This document shows positions 1-12,609 of a stretch of DNA of 64,000 nt, piece by piece. The position numbers were made by a program, and so were the translations under genes. Where the stretch lies: positions 2,418,001 to 2,482,000 of the forward strand of contig JANUWF010001491.1 in the NCBI GenBank assembly GCA_026120185.1, written 5' to 3'. Source of the stretch: Voacanga thouarsii. Lineage: Eukaryota > Streptophyta > Magnoliopsida > Gentianales > Apocynaceae. Position 1 is the stretch's first letter. Each line of letters begins with the position of its first letter. The notes under the pieces were generated by a model. That model worked only from the letters and a program-made list of their open reading frames with translations. It searched no databases and was not told the origin of the DNA.

Positions 1-828
1 ACAAAGTACAGCTTGAAGGGCATGATATCTGGCAACCAAATCAATATGAGAGAAGTATTCAACTTACTATTTCTTTTTTCAAAAATGCTTTAAGTCATTC
101 TCATTTTCCTAACAACAATTCATGTGAAAGGAATAAGGACAGAAGTCATAGGGCCATATATTACTTATACGATGACCAAATTTATACAAAAAATCATCCA
201 AGAAAGTAAATGTCTTAGAAAATCAAGTAACAATTAATAAACCAAACAAGTATTGAAGACAAAAGTTTTAGAAAGTGAGCCTTAATATGTTATTCCAATT
301 AATCTCACCTTGTATAATTCTAGAATTCATATAGTTTAGTGGTGAAAAATGCAAAAAAAAAAAAAATACTCTTCAAAGTCTGTTGTGGAAACATTTATGT
401 AAACAAATAAGGATGAATCCCACATCAGATAGGGAAGGGCGAATATCAGGAAAAAATTTCAAGTACCTTTTTTGAGACCTTAGGTTGGCGAGGATGAACT
501 GACTAGTAACTAGACTAGAGAGACACCGACGGCATGACGAAACCCACTGCCCAAATGGCATGGATGAAACCCATAGTAGCTAGGAGAGGAAAAAGAAAAA
601 TGATGACGATGGCAGCTATGGAGGTTAGCGATCGATGGAGAAGAAGAGAAAGCAAATTGGTCTAAAATCAGAGCAGTAAAAGGCAAAGAAGAAGGGAAAA
701 AATCTGAAATCTGAAATTGGTAGAAACATTCCAACACATTAAATACGATGGTTTGAAATTGTCTTTTGTATTTGGACAAAAAACGACGGTCCAAACTATT
801 GTATTTATCAAAAAATAAATGACAGTTT
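1..828. other. Unassigned DNA, no gene recognised
   Basis: Only short open frames occur here and none has recognisable motifs. A purine-rich stretch lies at about 580-720. At 744-828 there are repeated motifs of the form ACGAYGGTYY (near 746 and 784) resembling the subterminal repeats of the CACTA element that begins at 829, so this end may also be TE-derived. Confidence 0.4.
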
Positions 829-1052
829 CACTACAACAATCATATTTTTTGTTTATAAAAACAACGATTTTATAAAAACCGTCTTATATGTTTGAATAGA
901 TACGATGGTTAATATGACCATTTTTGTAAAACTGTCGTTTAATGTGAGATAAATACAATAGCTTAACAACCATCATATATAGTCATTTGTTACGACAGTT
1001 TTGGAATCGTCGTGTTTGTAGGGGTTGTATTTACCCCTCTTTTTTTGTAGTG
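829..1052. mobile_element. Small non-autonomous CACTA-type DNA transposon
   Basis: The left end reads CACTACAACAA and the reverse complement of the right end reads CACTACAAAAA, the terminal signature of plant CACTA (CMC) elements. Internally there are several inverted and direct copies of a motif like AAAACCGTCGT/ACGACAGTTTT, as expected of subterminal repeats. The 224-bp length leaves no room for a transposase. Flanking trinucleotides are TTT (826-828) and TTC (1053-1055), so the 3-bp target duplication is imperfect. The same repeat motif continues left of 829, so the true left end could lie further out. Confidence 0.55.
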
Positions 1053-1055
1053 TTC

Positions 1056-1150
1056 CAAGGACTTCTCCAAGTTTCCATATTCTACCTAGCATCCTAATTA
1101 ATCATACGACAAATTAAAACATCAAACAAAGAGAGAAAGTTACCGATTAG
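1056..1150 (+). repeat. Family D LTR-like repeat, fragment 1 of a broken copy
   Basis: This stretch is the reverse complement of a segment of the D copy near 19860-19920; both contain CAAGGACTTCTCCAAG and a shared CCTAGCATCCTAATTAATCA motif. It is interrupted at 1150 by a solo copia LTR with target duplication ATTAG and resumes at 3003 in the same order as the reverse complement of 19800-19850. Its left end is cut off at the CACTA element. Confidence 0.6.
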
Positions 1151-3002
1151 TGTTAGGTTGTATACTTTCTTAGACTAGGTTTCTGATGTAATCTTGATTT
1201 GTATTAATAAAAGTATTGTTATCAGAAATTATTTGTGAATTTTTCATTTCTTTTATGCACAATTTTCGTTAGAAAAGACCCACTATATTTAAGTAAATGG
1301 TTCATATGAATGGAAGTGTTTCACAGTAAGGTATGGACCATGGGTTACTTAACACATAAATTATCGTTCTTAATCAAAAAATGAGAATGAAAATCTCATC
1401 ATGGTTAGGTTATTGTGTTATGAATTCTAAATGTGCAATGGCTTACCTTTAGCCAGTGAGTAGTCTTCTCATTTCATAACACAAGTGTATTTCGAATACG
1501 TAGAACTGGACCTGTAGTCATAGTTTCTAAAAGTACTATGTGGTAGAAATCTAGACTACTACTACTACAGCGTAGACTTATACTCTACAGCTTGAGTATG
1601 AGTTGGTGGTTTAACGAAGCTAGAAGCATATGTTTTGATGTATTATAGTTGAGGTTCTAATTGTAGGACCAATATACTTGTATGTTGGGTATATTTGATT
1701 AGTTAGTCAAGACAGACTTGTACAAGATAGCTTCGATACTATATCGTCCATTGTGGCTGTCCAAATTATCTAAATATCTAGGGCCCTAGGGAACATGACT
1801 TGGATATTTGCTTTAGGGTAACTCCCTTGGAAAGCGAAAATATTCTAAGAAGTTGTAGATCATTGGACTAGAAGCCTAAGGATGGTAGATGTCTTTTAGA
1901 GAAGTGTTAATATACTTCTTCCTCTCTAAATAAACGGTGATGTAGAGGGGTATTTTAGTTATTACACCTATAGGTCGGAGATATTACTAACGCAGCATTG
2001 TCCTTGGGGTGAATATTTCCTTATGGTAATATTAAAAAAATATTTAAGATGTAAAATATAGCTATTTATATAGTAAGGGTATTTTGGTCATTTTAGTAGC
2101 AAGGTGATATGTCTTTTTGGTCCTTGGAATAGCCCATAAGTCCTAACTAATTTTGGGTTGAGAAAATTATCTCTGTTAAAGAGGATTTTATTTTATTCTG
2201 GAAGTATAATTTATTATTAGATTGGAATAAAATAAAAGGTCAAGAGAAATTAAATTAAATTTATTATCTGGTTTAATTGGTTAATTAATTATTCAAGGAC
2301 TAAGCCCAGATTGAATAATTGGAAAAATTAACTTGGGCCTGAACTAGATAAAAGGTTGAATAATTATCTTGGTCTATTTTGGCTTATTAATTATTTATTG
2401 TGTTATTTTTATAAGCCCGAAAAATAAGTAATTAAGATTTATTATTTATGGGCTTATTAAGTCTAAGGAAAATAACAAAAGTATTTTATGGCCCAATAGC
2501 CTGAACCAAAGGGTTTTATTATTCACATAGCATAAGAGTTTAGGGCTAAGCTAAATATCTTTTGTTGATAACATCCGGATGATTTTCAAAATACTAGAAT
2601 CTTGAGAGTGAATGTTATTAGGAGGAGCCATGTTCATTGTAACACATGACTGTGGAAAAAAAACTCTCTATTTTTCTTTTCTTTTTTTTTTTTGTTAATT
2701 TTTCTTCTTCTTCCTCCTTAATTCTTCTAATTGATAGCAAAGAGTTAAGAGAGATAGAGACTGTGCTTCCTCACCTAAATTATTTCACCAACAAGGTTTA
2801 GGTAGAGGAATATTCTGAAAATTGAGAAGCCTCAGCGTTCATGCAAGCAAGAAGTAGATGGCTAGTGAGTTTTGAACCAAAAGCTTCGACAAATCAAGGA
2901 GTAGACGTCCCTGTTGTTCAGTCGACTTCTTCAGCACCAAAGAAAATATTAAAGTGTAGAGGTATAAATGAATTATGCATGCTTGGTTGTTTTTAACCTT
3001 CC
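1151..3002 (+). mobile_element. Solo LTR, Ty1-copia family A
   Basis: It begins TGTTAGGTTGTATACTTTC and aligns over most of its length with the LTRs at 26160-27966, 42025-44857 and, inverted, 60188-61982; all share landmarks such as TTTCACAGTAAGGTATGG and a run of ACTACTAC. It is flanked by ATTAG at 1146-1150 and 3003-3007, and no internal region is present, so it is a solo LTR left by LTR-LTR recombination. It ends in CC rather than the usual CA. The last 400 bp differ from the other A LTRs, suggesting a separate subfamily. Confidence 0.8.
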
Positions 3003-3151
3003 ATTAGCAAGAAAAATTGAGCGAGAGAGAGAGAGAGAAAGAGAAAAGAGAAGAAAAATGAGAAAGAAAGAAAATCACAAGAAGTTTGGAGCTTTTTCTT
3101 GCAAGATTTCATCCAACAGAAAGTAAAAGCCTTACTTCGATGAATTAAAGT
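3003..3151 (+). repeat. Family D fragment 2, GA-rich
   Basis: Continuation of the broken D copy after the solo LTR: ATTAGCAAGAAAAATTGAG followed by a GA-rich run, the same order as the reverse complement of 19680-19850. It is interrupted at 3151 by a further D copy, with target duplication AAAGT. Confidence 0.6.
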
Positions 3152-6100
3152 TGTAACACCCCTCTCTTGTACACATTGACTGGTGACTACTTTATATAGA
3201 ATGAGTATTTGTATGAAGGCTCAGAACAAGAAATGATCGGTTTAATGAAGTGAATGTTTTTGCGTGAGAAAAATATTCAGGGACAATAAAAATTTTGAGA
3301 TTGTTCTACCTGTACTTTTGTACTTCAATTAATGACTACTTCGTATAGAACGAGAATTCGAGTATAAGTCCAGAACAAAAGTTGATCAGTGCAATGAGAC
3401 GAATGTTTTGGTGTAATAAAATTCTTCAGGGGTATTAACGGAATTTTGAACGCAAATCACGGAAAACTAAGCAAGGATTTAGATTCTAAGAGACACTATT
3501 ATGTTCCATTCAACGCATGGATCAAGATGGTAAAATAAAAGTGTTTCCTAATTAGGATTGAATATAATTAAGTATATTTCTGATAGAAATATAATTTTTT
3601 TTTTAAGAAATAAAGAAAAATGAATTACAAGTGAACAAGTATTGATATGTGAATGGTAGAAGAAAATAAGTGTCGTGATTTAATTGGTTAAGGAAGCTAG
3701 GTGGCATTTGCATTTAAAGAATAAGACAAATGTTGAGATGTTATTAGTTGTTTAAAAGCTTAGTCATTATTAGATGCCACCTAAGTGGACACCTCATCAC
3801 CATGTGGACCAATAAAAATTCACCAAGTGTTGTTCTATGATTGGTTGCATGAAAATCATACAAGAATTTCCATAGAATTCTTGAGATTTCTATGGGCTCC
3901 TAAGCTAGCAACATGGACCAATCACAAGCCACCAAGCCATCTAAAGCCATTTAAAGCTAGGTTGACCACAAGACCAAAATTGCTATAAATAGCCATAGAA
4001 TGGGTTGGAAGACTTTGGACAACCAGAAAAATGGTAGCAACAAGAAGAAAGAAGGAAGAGAAAATAGAGAGGAGAGAGAAAGAGATAGAACCGAGAAGAA
4101 GAAGAGAGAGAAAGAGAAAAGAGAAAACAAAGAAGCTTGGGCTATTTTAGCTTCTAAAAACAGAAAACAGAAGGAAAAAATCTACCTTTCTTGAATTAAA
4201 GTTGTTATATGATTCATGGGGAGTATTTTGGTATGAATATTACAAGTTATGTATGAATTGTGGAAACTAGCTAGGTGAAGTTGTATAAAAGCTGTTTTTG
4301 TGTGTGTATACATGTGACGAATGGGATGGCAGCTTGTTAGCTGTGTTTGTGTTATGTTTGATGGAGGTTTGGAAGTGTTTTAAAGATTTAACTATGGCTG
4401 CATATTGTTCTTGAGTTGGGAAAAAGAAATAAAGTTGGAAATAATATAATTGTTATGAAAATCTCAAGGATATATGTTATGGTAGAGGCTGTCGGGTTTC
4501 TTGTTGTGATATGGTGAATTTTCTGGTTTATATATGACTAGAAATCAGTGGCTCTAAGGGTGTTAAATGGGAGATTTAATTGAATTAATTGGTTTTTATG
4601 TGATAAAATAAACAAGGAATGAAGATATAATGTGTTTTGCAGGAAAATGGGTTTATTGCCAGAAAATTTGGGGATGGTTTATGTCCAGTATGTAACACCC
4701 CACTACCTAGGCCCATTAGGGCCGGGGATGTCGCCCCATCCAAAGGACAAGGGGTCTTTATAACTAGGTTACATGAAAATAAAATAAAATAAAGACTTTA
4801 AAATTAACCTTATTACAACCCAAAAGATAAGTACTGGAACAAATCCAAATAAACTGTTCGCAACAATCTCTCAAAACATCACATAAAGTAAATAACATGA
4901 GTCTTCAAAGCATAGGCAACATCTAGCTAATGACCTCCACAGCAGGATCTTCTTGAAAACATGGTATAAATGGTGGTGAGATAAAAATCTTAGTAAGCCC
5001 GTGTGTGCTTTGAGTGTTTCAGGTAAAACAACTCATGTATGCAAGTTGTAAAAGTTTCATAAGAAAAAGGTGCTGGCAAGCAATAAATAAGTGTTGAAAA
5101 TAAAGAGTGGCGTTTCACTTTTCAAACTATACATGTGCACAATAAATACAACCACTCAAATGGGTAACCATGGGTTACCACACGTTGGGCCCCAAGACTA
5201 AATAATAATCAGAATGCCACACTTTGTGCAAGCTGACAAAAGGTAGGTGTACAGCCTACCGGGTGAGATACTCCTCCATCTCTACACCCAAACTTACCAG
5301 TTGTCCACTCCGGAACACATAGTCCACATGACTGAAACTTGCTGGCTCGGACCGGTATGACCTACCGGACTGGCATCCTATCCAGGAAGGACTCACCCCT
5401 CAGAGGTGGCCACCTACTGAGAGACTTACCCTAACCCTTCAAAGATTAGTCCTGGTGGTCTACCCTTATTGAGTACTCAACGTTGATTGTTCCACTTGGG
5501 AGAAAATTGATCATAATCCACTTTATTTGGAAATAGCAATTAAGGGTTTCTAAAAGTCTTGTCAAAGTTGGGTTTTAAAAAAAGTTTAGCATTTTGTGTA
5601 AAACTGCTTGTTTAACTTTCAAATAATTTGCTTAACTGAAATAAAAAGGAAAACACAGTCCTTAATTGCCTTCACAAAATAAATGTCCATATACATCATA
5701 TTTGGCTTGCCACAATAACTTTTTGGTCTTCACAAAACTCCATGCAGGAGCTTACCTGATTCTTTGCTTGCTCAACTCAACCATTTCCCAAGGTTGACCT
5801 AACCCCGCATGGGGTAAACACAAAACATAAGGTTACATTCGAGCTATACCTGCCTTACATAAATAATTTCTTAGCTCAACTAGTTACAACCATGACTAGC
5901 CATGACCCTAATGTCCTAAGCTTTAAGGCTAGGTGATAAAGAATTTTATAAAATAAGTTTTAGTTGATAAGTTAAAATAACTTGGGGTTCTAAAATAATT
6001 GCTAACAAATCATAGACCCAATTAATAATTCTTGAGTGTTATTTTTACTAAATAAACTAAGGTTTGAATATTAAGTCCTAAATAGTACTAATAAATGGTG

Positions 6101-7011
6101 GTTTGAAAATAGCTTTATTATAAATAAATATTTAATTACAAATAACCTTTAATTAATTTTTAAATAGATAATAAATAATTAGTAATAAATAAAATTAATA
6201 ATGAATGAATTATTTTAAATTTTAATTAATAAATAACAAATAGATTTTAATATAAATAATATTTTATTTATTGTAAAGGATTTATTACTATATATATTAT
6301 TTTTAATAAAAGATCTCATTTACTTGATAAAGAAAATATTAATATTTTAATTAATAAACCACTCCAAATTTCCCTAGAGTTTCGAATTTTATAGAGAAAA
6401 ATATAGTAGTATTCTATTCAATATAATAAAATTTGTTAATAAAAATAATCTAGCCTTAACAAGAAAATACTTTTTCTCTATGATTTTCCTATTGCTAGAA
6501 AGGATTCATGATCACATTCTCCATCATCAACAATATATTAATCCATTCATGAACATACACTTGAACTATCTCATACCATCACATGGCCAAAATCCTACTA
6601 AGTGTAATCATCAATCATGGTTTCCATGGAAAAATAAGAACATAAAAGCCTAATCACCTTTGGTGTCATAATATCTAATCATGCTTCAAACCTCCATAAA
6701 ATTCATTAAGCATGAAGCACATATATTGATTCGAAAGGAAAACACATACATCCCAGTCATATACAACAATCATCATGTCCTAACTCCATTCCCTTAATCC
6801 ATATGCATATACTCAATCACTTATCCATATTTCATTCTTCCTATCAATATCTAAGAGACACGAATACTGAATTAAAAGAAGGATTAAAGGAAAAATACTT
6901 GATTTGATGAACACTTCGATGAAGAATTAAGAAGGTCCACGTGATTGAGAGCCTTGAATGATCCAATGGAAAAACGGCCATGGTTGATGGTTGATCAAAC
7001 ATTTCGGTTGG

Positions 7012-7038
7012 AAGAGAGAGAGAGAGAGAGAGAGAGAG
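7012..7038. repeat. (AG)n microsatellite in C1
   Basis: Perfect dinucleotide run. Equivalent runs sit at the same internal place in C2 (15598-15631) and, as CT, in C3 (22578-22615), so it belongs to the ancestral element. Confidence 0.9.
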
Positions 7039-8632
7039 CATTAGAACAGTACAATCGAATGGAAGAAGATGAACAAGAAGGTTGTTCTTGACTTACCTTG
7101 TTGATGTTCTTGAGACCTTCAAAGAAAAGTTAATTTTGATCCACTCGAAAATTCTCGTTTGCGAGGTTTGTGTTACAAATACCAGAAATGAAGTTTAGAG
7201 ATTAAATGGAAGTGATTTGGAGTATTTGAGAGTGATTGGAGGTGTTTAGAGTAGGGTTAGGCTTGAAGAAGGTTAGTGTGTGTTCTTGGTGTTCTAGATG
7301 AAAATAGAGAGAATTTGGAAGAAGTGCTGCACGAATTTTGGTAGAAGGCTAGCCGAATGGTATGGAATGAATGAGGGTTTCGGTTTTCAGAAAGAAGGAG
7401 AGAGAATGATCAGATTTTTTTGAAATTTAAATGGAGGAAATGGTGGAGATGTTTAAGGTAAGAGGTTAGCTATGGTGTTTTGATCAAGAGAGGTTTCTAT
7501 GGTCTTCAATGGTGCTGGCTGAACATGGTGGTTTTGCTGAATTGATTGAAGGCTAATGTTGCTCCAAGACTGGCCAAAATTCAGTCTTAAATGGAAGAGG
7601 AAATTCTGGTTTATTTGCCTAATACAAGAGTGACTTTAATGGAGTAAAATGCTGAAATTATTTGAAGTTCAAGAAGAGTTTGAATGGAGTGATCTTAGGA
7701 GTGTTTTGTGGTGTGGCTATGGAGTCCATATGCTCAAGGTAAGTGTGGGGTTAATGGTGTTCAGTCTACAGCTGAGCAAGGTTCAATTTTGCAAAGGTTG
7801 AAGGTGATTCTCGGCCTAGGCTAGAAGGGAGCAAAGCTGGGAAAAAATCTGGTTTCATGGTTGTTCTTAGTTTCGAAGATTGCAGATTTTTTTGTGCGGA
7901 ATTTTTGCACTCACTTGGCTCGATTTTCAGAGGTTCTTCTGGGTTGTTTGAGGGTCTTCCAAGGATGGTTTTTCAGCCTTATTTCTGGACAAATACAGGG
8001 AAGTTTTGCTGGCTTGAAGATGAACTAAAAACAGCTTCATTTCCTTGATTGAAAGTGGCAAAATGCCCAGAATTTTTTCCTGGTTTGGTGCTGTTTTGTG
8101 CAGTCCGAAAATTGCACAGTTTTTTCAGCTTTCAAGCCACATGAAATGACCATTTTCTTGGCAGCGAATGAATGGGTATATTGGCTGTATTTTCGAAGAT
8201 GTGGTCTGCAAAAAACCTGGAAAATTTTCCAGATTTTCCTTACTAGGATATGAACAACATGAAGGTGAGTTTGAAGGTGCTTTCATGGTGATTGATTTTC
8301 TCTTAGAAACCCTTCCTATTTCTCCTCCTACTTTCGGCCAACTTCCCAACCTCCAAAGCTGACTTTCAAATTTCATGGTGGAGGGATTATCACAGATTTT
8401 TTTTTTTTTTTTTTGGAATTTGAAAGAAAGGATTTAATGGTTTCAAATTATAAAGATGCTAGGACAATCTAGAGGTAATAAAAGGACAAGAATTCCTCTA
8501 GAATTCTTTTTAGGACATGAGGATAAGATTAGGACATTCTCTTCATGTCTCCCCTAAGACAACATTCCTATTTCCATGAAATGCAAGAAAACAAAAATTC
8601 AAACTTAGCTAAGATAATCATGACAAAAGCTT

Positions 8633-8703
8633 AAATGATGGGATTCGAACTCATGACCTTAGAAATTAATTCACCAAGCTCTAACCACTAAACCACACTA
8701 ACT
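8633..8703 (-). repeat. tRNA-like segment with A and B boxes inside C1
   Basis: On the minus strand TGGTTTAGTGGTTAGAGC (complement of 8678-8695) resembles a Pol III A box, and GAGTTCGAATCC (complement of 8641-8652) is close to the B-box consensus GGTTCGANNCC. Their spacing of about 25 bp fits a tRNA body. Equivalents occur in the other two C copies. I see no acceptor-stem pairing good enough to call a functional tRNA. Confidence 0.5.
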
Positions 8704-10076
8704 CTTGTTCTTATTTTCTCACCCACATATTCTTCTTGTTTAATTCTCAAGACATCTTCCTAATTTGACCTCAAGCAAAATTATCATTTTACCCCTCCTA
8801 CTCGATAAGCATAACTAAGCATTTCAACCTATAATCCATAACTCTAAAGCACATAAAATCATTCAAAAACATATATATTCATGCAAAATAATATGATATG
8901 CATTCCCGACCCCCTTACTCTAGGGTTGGCTTTAGGTGGGGCTTCACACAGTAAATTTGTAACGTTTCTGGACTTGAACAAAGGAAGCCTATGACATTAA
9001 AGTTGAGGATTCTAGGAATGTTTTGGTATGAATTTGAAGTAAATTGGACATACGCATTGAAAGTTATGAGCAAAACAATTTACAATGTCGAAGCTGGAAA
9101 ATTACAGAATTTTATTAAGGGTAAATAAATTCTTGGATTGATTCTATTTGTATTCAAGGATGAATGAGAAGTTGTATGGATGTATGAAGGCCTTATATTT
9201 ATATGTGGAAGATAAAATAAGGAAATGGAATACAAATGTACAAGGATTATATTTCATTTCAAACATGAAATGAAATGAGAAATAAAGTGATTTTCTTAAA
9301 CAATAGTCATATGTATATTATCGTCAAAAAGTATAGAATACTAAATGCTTTATGAATGATTGTTATTGTAGGCCATTGATCGTTAAACATTGGTGATGAC
9401 TTAGCGAATATTTATATTGCTAAGCAATAAGCGATTTAAGGTGAGTCCCCTTATTTTTAAAACCGATTTAGCTAAGTGTTTTTATGATAAAGCTAAATCC
9501 TTTTTTTATATAGCTTAATGTTTCTCTGATATATCATAACATGATTTTTTATGCTTAAAGCTTCATGCTTTCTGAGTCTACTCAAAATACATATATATGC
9601 TAAACTTTTTTCATCACATATACATGGAATTGTTTTATTTAATATCATGAATATGTTCATGACTTGGAAGCTTGCTTTCAAAATGATATGAAATTTTACA
9701 ATAAATGTTGAAATGCTTTCAAAGTACTCTATGCATTATATAAAAGACATGTTGCTTCCTATGTTAACGGACTTTGGAAATTATTATAAGGAATAAAATG
9801 AATATTTGGAAAATGAAATTTTGGCCCCCAAAAATGATTTTCATATGCTCGGATATGAGCTTCTATGATGGAAAAAGAATATTGTGGATCCTTGAGTACT
9901 CAAGAGGAACTATACACTTGTACTAACTTACGTGGGTTTGAGAATGCGGTCCGGTTGGTATGCGCCTTTGGACTATGATCTCTTATTTCATGGGGTGCCA
10001 GTATTTGATGCTTCGTCATCCTTAGCTGGCACCCATTATCAAAAGTGGAAACGGAGGGACGGGTGTGGGACACTCA

Positions 10077-10333
10077 GGTCAATGTGACAAATAAAGACGA
10101 TAGGATTATAAATCCTATTCGGGTCAATATGACAAAATAAATATGGTAGGATTATATATCTTATTCAGGTCAATGTGACAAAATAAAGGTGATAGGATTA
10201 TAAATGCAATTTGGGTCATTATGACCAAACAAAGATAGTAGAATTATAAATCCTATTCGGGTCATTGTAACTAAATAAAGTCGATAGGATAACAAATCTT
10301 ATCTAGGTCATTGTGACTAATATTTTTACAGGT
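10077..10333 (+). repeat. 46-bp tandem repeat, five units plus a partial
   Basis: Units start at 10077 (45 bp), 10122, 10168, 10214 and 10260 (46 bp each), with a partial sixth at 10306. Each begins GGTCAWTRTGAC and most contain an imperfect palindrome ATAGGAT-TATAA-ATCCTAT. There are no unique spacers. It lies in the right-hand part of the D1 element. Confidence 0.85.
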
Positions 10334-10852
10334 GCGATGTGATCCTATTTACTTTAAAAGGGCAATAGTTTCCAATAAACCCTATGTTTATCCAAATGTA
10401 TATGAATTCTTTGACAATAATTGACAAGTTTTCACCCACAATGTTTAAAGAGTTATTCTCTGGTGGAAATATATAATAAAATTCTTTTATGTGTTTTCGA
10501 CGGAAAAACACTAGCAAACATGGGACTAACTGAGTATTTTTGCACTCACACATTTTTTTCTATATGTTCTAGGCCGAAAGGTATAGACTGGCGATCAAAG
10601 TATGCATCAAAGGCGTAATGGAGAAGAAATTATTATTGGTTTATCTTGAGGAGGATATATTATAAAAGACTTGAGACGTAACTTCAAAGTTTTCATGAAA
10701 TAAATTTCCTGTTCATTCAAGGTTTAAGAATAATTCCGTTCTGTACTAAATTTTAATTGTTATAAAGACCTTTTTCTGGGAGATCAAACAGGGCGACATC
10801 CCACGAAGTCAAGGCCCACTATGACATGGAATATGTGGAGTGTTACAAAAGT

Positions 10853-11159
10853 TGTTCTACAAGCTTTGAGGATAACTTTGGTAGTGATTTTGTATGCAAA
10901 TAGCAAAATTTTTGTTTATTCTTCATGCACTCTTCTTTTTATCCTATTATTTTCTATTCTAATATGACTACTAGTAAAAGAGAGGAATATTATGGTATAA
11001 TTTCTATGTGATTTGGAGAAGTTTTGGTAAAGTTATGGAAGGGTGTTCATGGCTGAAAATTGGGAGAAATGATTCAAGAAAATAAGTTAAAGATATGTTA
11101 GGATTGGGACATAACTTTATGAAATCAACATAAAGTACATTTACGACTTTCCAAATACC
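10853..11159 (+). repeat. Family D fragment 3, tail of the broken outer copy
   Basis: After the AAAGT duplication the sequence TGTTCTACAAGCTTTGAGGAT resumes the outer D copy and tracks the reverse complement of about 19420-19670, including GGCTGAAAATTGGGAGAAATG. It stops where the inverted end of the next unit begins at 11160. Confidence 0.6.
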
Positions 11160-12609
11160 TATAACACCTTTACTAGCAAACCGGTCGAAAGCAAGGAATA
11201 TCTTTAGATGTCGCCCCATCTGGTTGCCCAGACAAGAAGTCTTTATAACATTCAAAGCAAAAAAAAAAAAAAAGAATACAAGATAATAGCTAAAACTTCA
11301 AAGTTATTCGAAAGCATATATAATAATATACAACATAAGGAAGTTTACAATATTCAACACAAAAACCTACTTGGTACTGCAAAAAACCACTATATGTACA
11401 GAGTCATAGTGTTCTCGAACTTAAGATGCTAGAATATCATCAAATACGCCAAGTCCCAACTCCGACTCCAAAAAAAACAGAGTAAAATATAAGTGTGAGT
11501 AAAAAATCACTCAGTAAGTCCTGTGTGTGCTGCTGATTTCATAAAACCACAAGTGTAGGAAGTTATCATCTTATACTTTAGAGAATGAAAGAAAATATTT
11601 CATTTCATTTTTCCACTAAAAACAACTCTACAATTGAGTTTCCCAAGATTTCCTCAAAAAGTCATACTACATTTGGTAAAGAAAATCTAAAAATCAAGAT
11701 TTGTTTCAAAATCATAGGCATGTTTTAGAAAATCAAATTTCATCAACATGATTGCACCATATTTTAGAAATGCAAGCATTTCCCTCACAGAAAGTCGCCC
11801 TATGTGCAAAGCACGCAAGGCTTCGCCTTCAGCCATCACGGTCCTATTACATCAAGGGCTACGCCTTTAGCACTCAACCATATCATGATAGAACTGTAAC
11901 ACCCCACAACCTAGGCCCAACAGGGCTGGGGATGTCGCCCCGTCCAAAGGACAAGGGGTCTTTATAACTAGGACACACAACAAAAATAAAACAATACTTT
12001 AAAATTAAAACTTATTACAACCCAAAAATTCAAGAACAAATCCAAAATAAATTGTTTACTCTCATCCCTCGAAGCATTACATAAAATAAATAACACAATA
12101 TCTTCCAAAGCAGGCAACAACTAGCTACTCATCCCCATAGCAGGATCGACCTGAAATCATGATAAAAAGGGTGATGAGATAAACATCTCAGTAAGTCCGT
12201 GTGTGCTTTAAGTATTCAGGTAAAACAGTTCATGTATGCAAGTTGAAACATTTTATAAGAGAAAATGCTGGCAAGCAATAAATAAAGTTAAAATAAAAAG
12301 TGGTTTTTTCCTCTTTTCAAACCATACAACTGCACAATAAATACAACCACTCAAATAGGCGGCCATGGGTACCACACGTTGGGCCCCATGTCCATACAAC
12401 GATCAGAATACCACACTTTGTGTAGACTGACAAAAGGTAGGTGTACGGCCTACCGGATAAGATACTCCTCCTTCTCTATACCCAAACAAAACCGGTTGGC
12501 CACTCCGGCAACACACTGTCCACATGACTGAAACTTGCTAGCTCGGACTGGCATGACTAAGTAATACTGTCGCTTCTCCAAGTTGAGTTCATCTTCTTGA
12601 AGTGGCCTC

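Larger units (their letters stand above)
4691..8948. mobile_element. Family C 4.3-kb LTR-like element (copy C1), probable solo LTR
   Basis: Begins TGTAACACCCCACTACC and ends GGGGCTTCACA; flanked by CAGTA at 4686-4690 and 8949-8953. Two further copies of about 4.1-4.4 kb lie at 11895-17510 (net) and 20638-25008 (inverted). All three carry, in the same relative places, a GA/CT microsatellite, a tRNA-like segment and the same termini. None has an internal retrotransposon domain, so the best reading is three independent solo LTRs of a gypsy-type (Tekay/Del-like) family with very long LTRs. No coding sequence is recognisable. Polarity is unresolved because both ends look alike (TGTAACACCCC versus TGTGAAGCCCC). 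Confidence 0.7.
3152..10847 (+). mobile_element. Family D long LTR-like element (copy D1), interrupted by a C element
   Basis: Bounded by TGTAACAC at the left and GTGTTACA at the right, with AAAGT at 3147-3151 and 10848-10852. Removing the C element at 4691-8948 leaves about 3.43 kb with no coding capacity. Length, TG...CA ends and a 5-bp duplication are all consistent with a solo LTR of a large gypsy-type element, but no internal domain is present to prove the superfamily. The left part has two diverged copies of a roughly 120-bp unit (near 3172-3290 and 3318-3436). A second GA-rich tract lies near 4040-4130 and a 46-bp tandem array at 10077-10333. Polarity is assigned only by resemblance to the other D copies. 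Confidence 0.65.

Noticed and set aside
373..794. Two overlapping minus-strand open frames
   Set aside because: No motif, low complexity (Phe/Ser-rich), no codon pattern or splice context to support a gene.
4000..4194. Lys/Glu/Arg-rich open frame of 64 codons
   Set aside because: It is a translation of the GA-rich tract of family D; the same tract in the other copies does not keep the frame.
10077..10333. Regular direct repeats that could suggest a CRISPR array
   Set aside because: Units are contiguous 45-46 bp tandem repeats with no unique spacers, in plant DNA inside a transposon-like repeat.
11752..11967. 71-codon plus-strand open frame
   Set aside because: It crosses the boundary of element C2 at 11895, so it cannot be an old gene.
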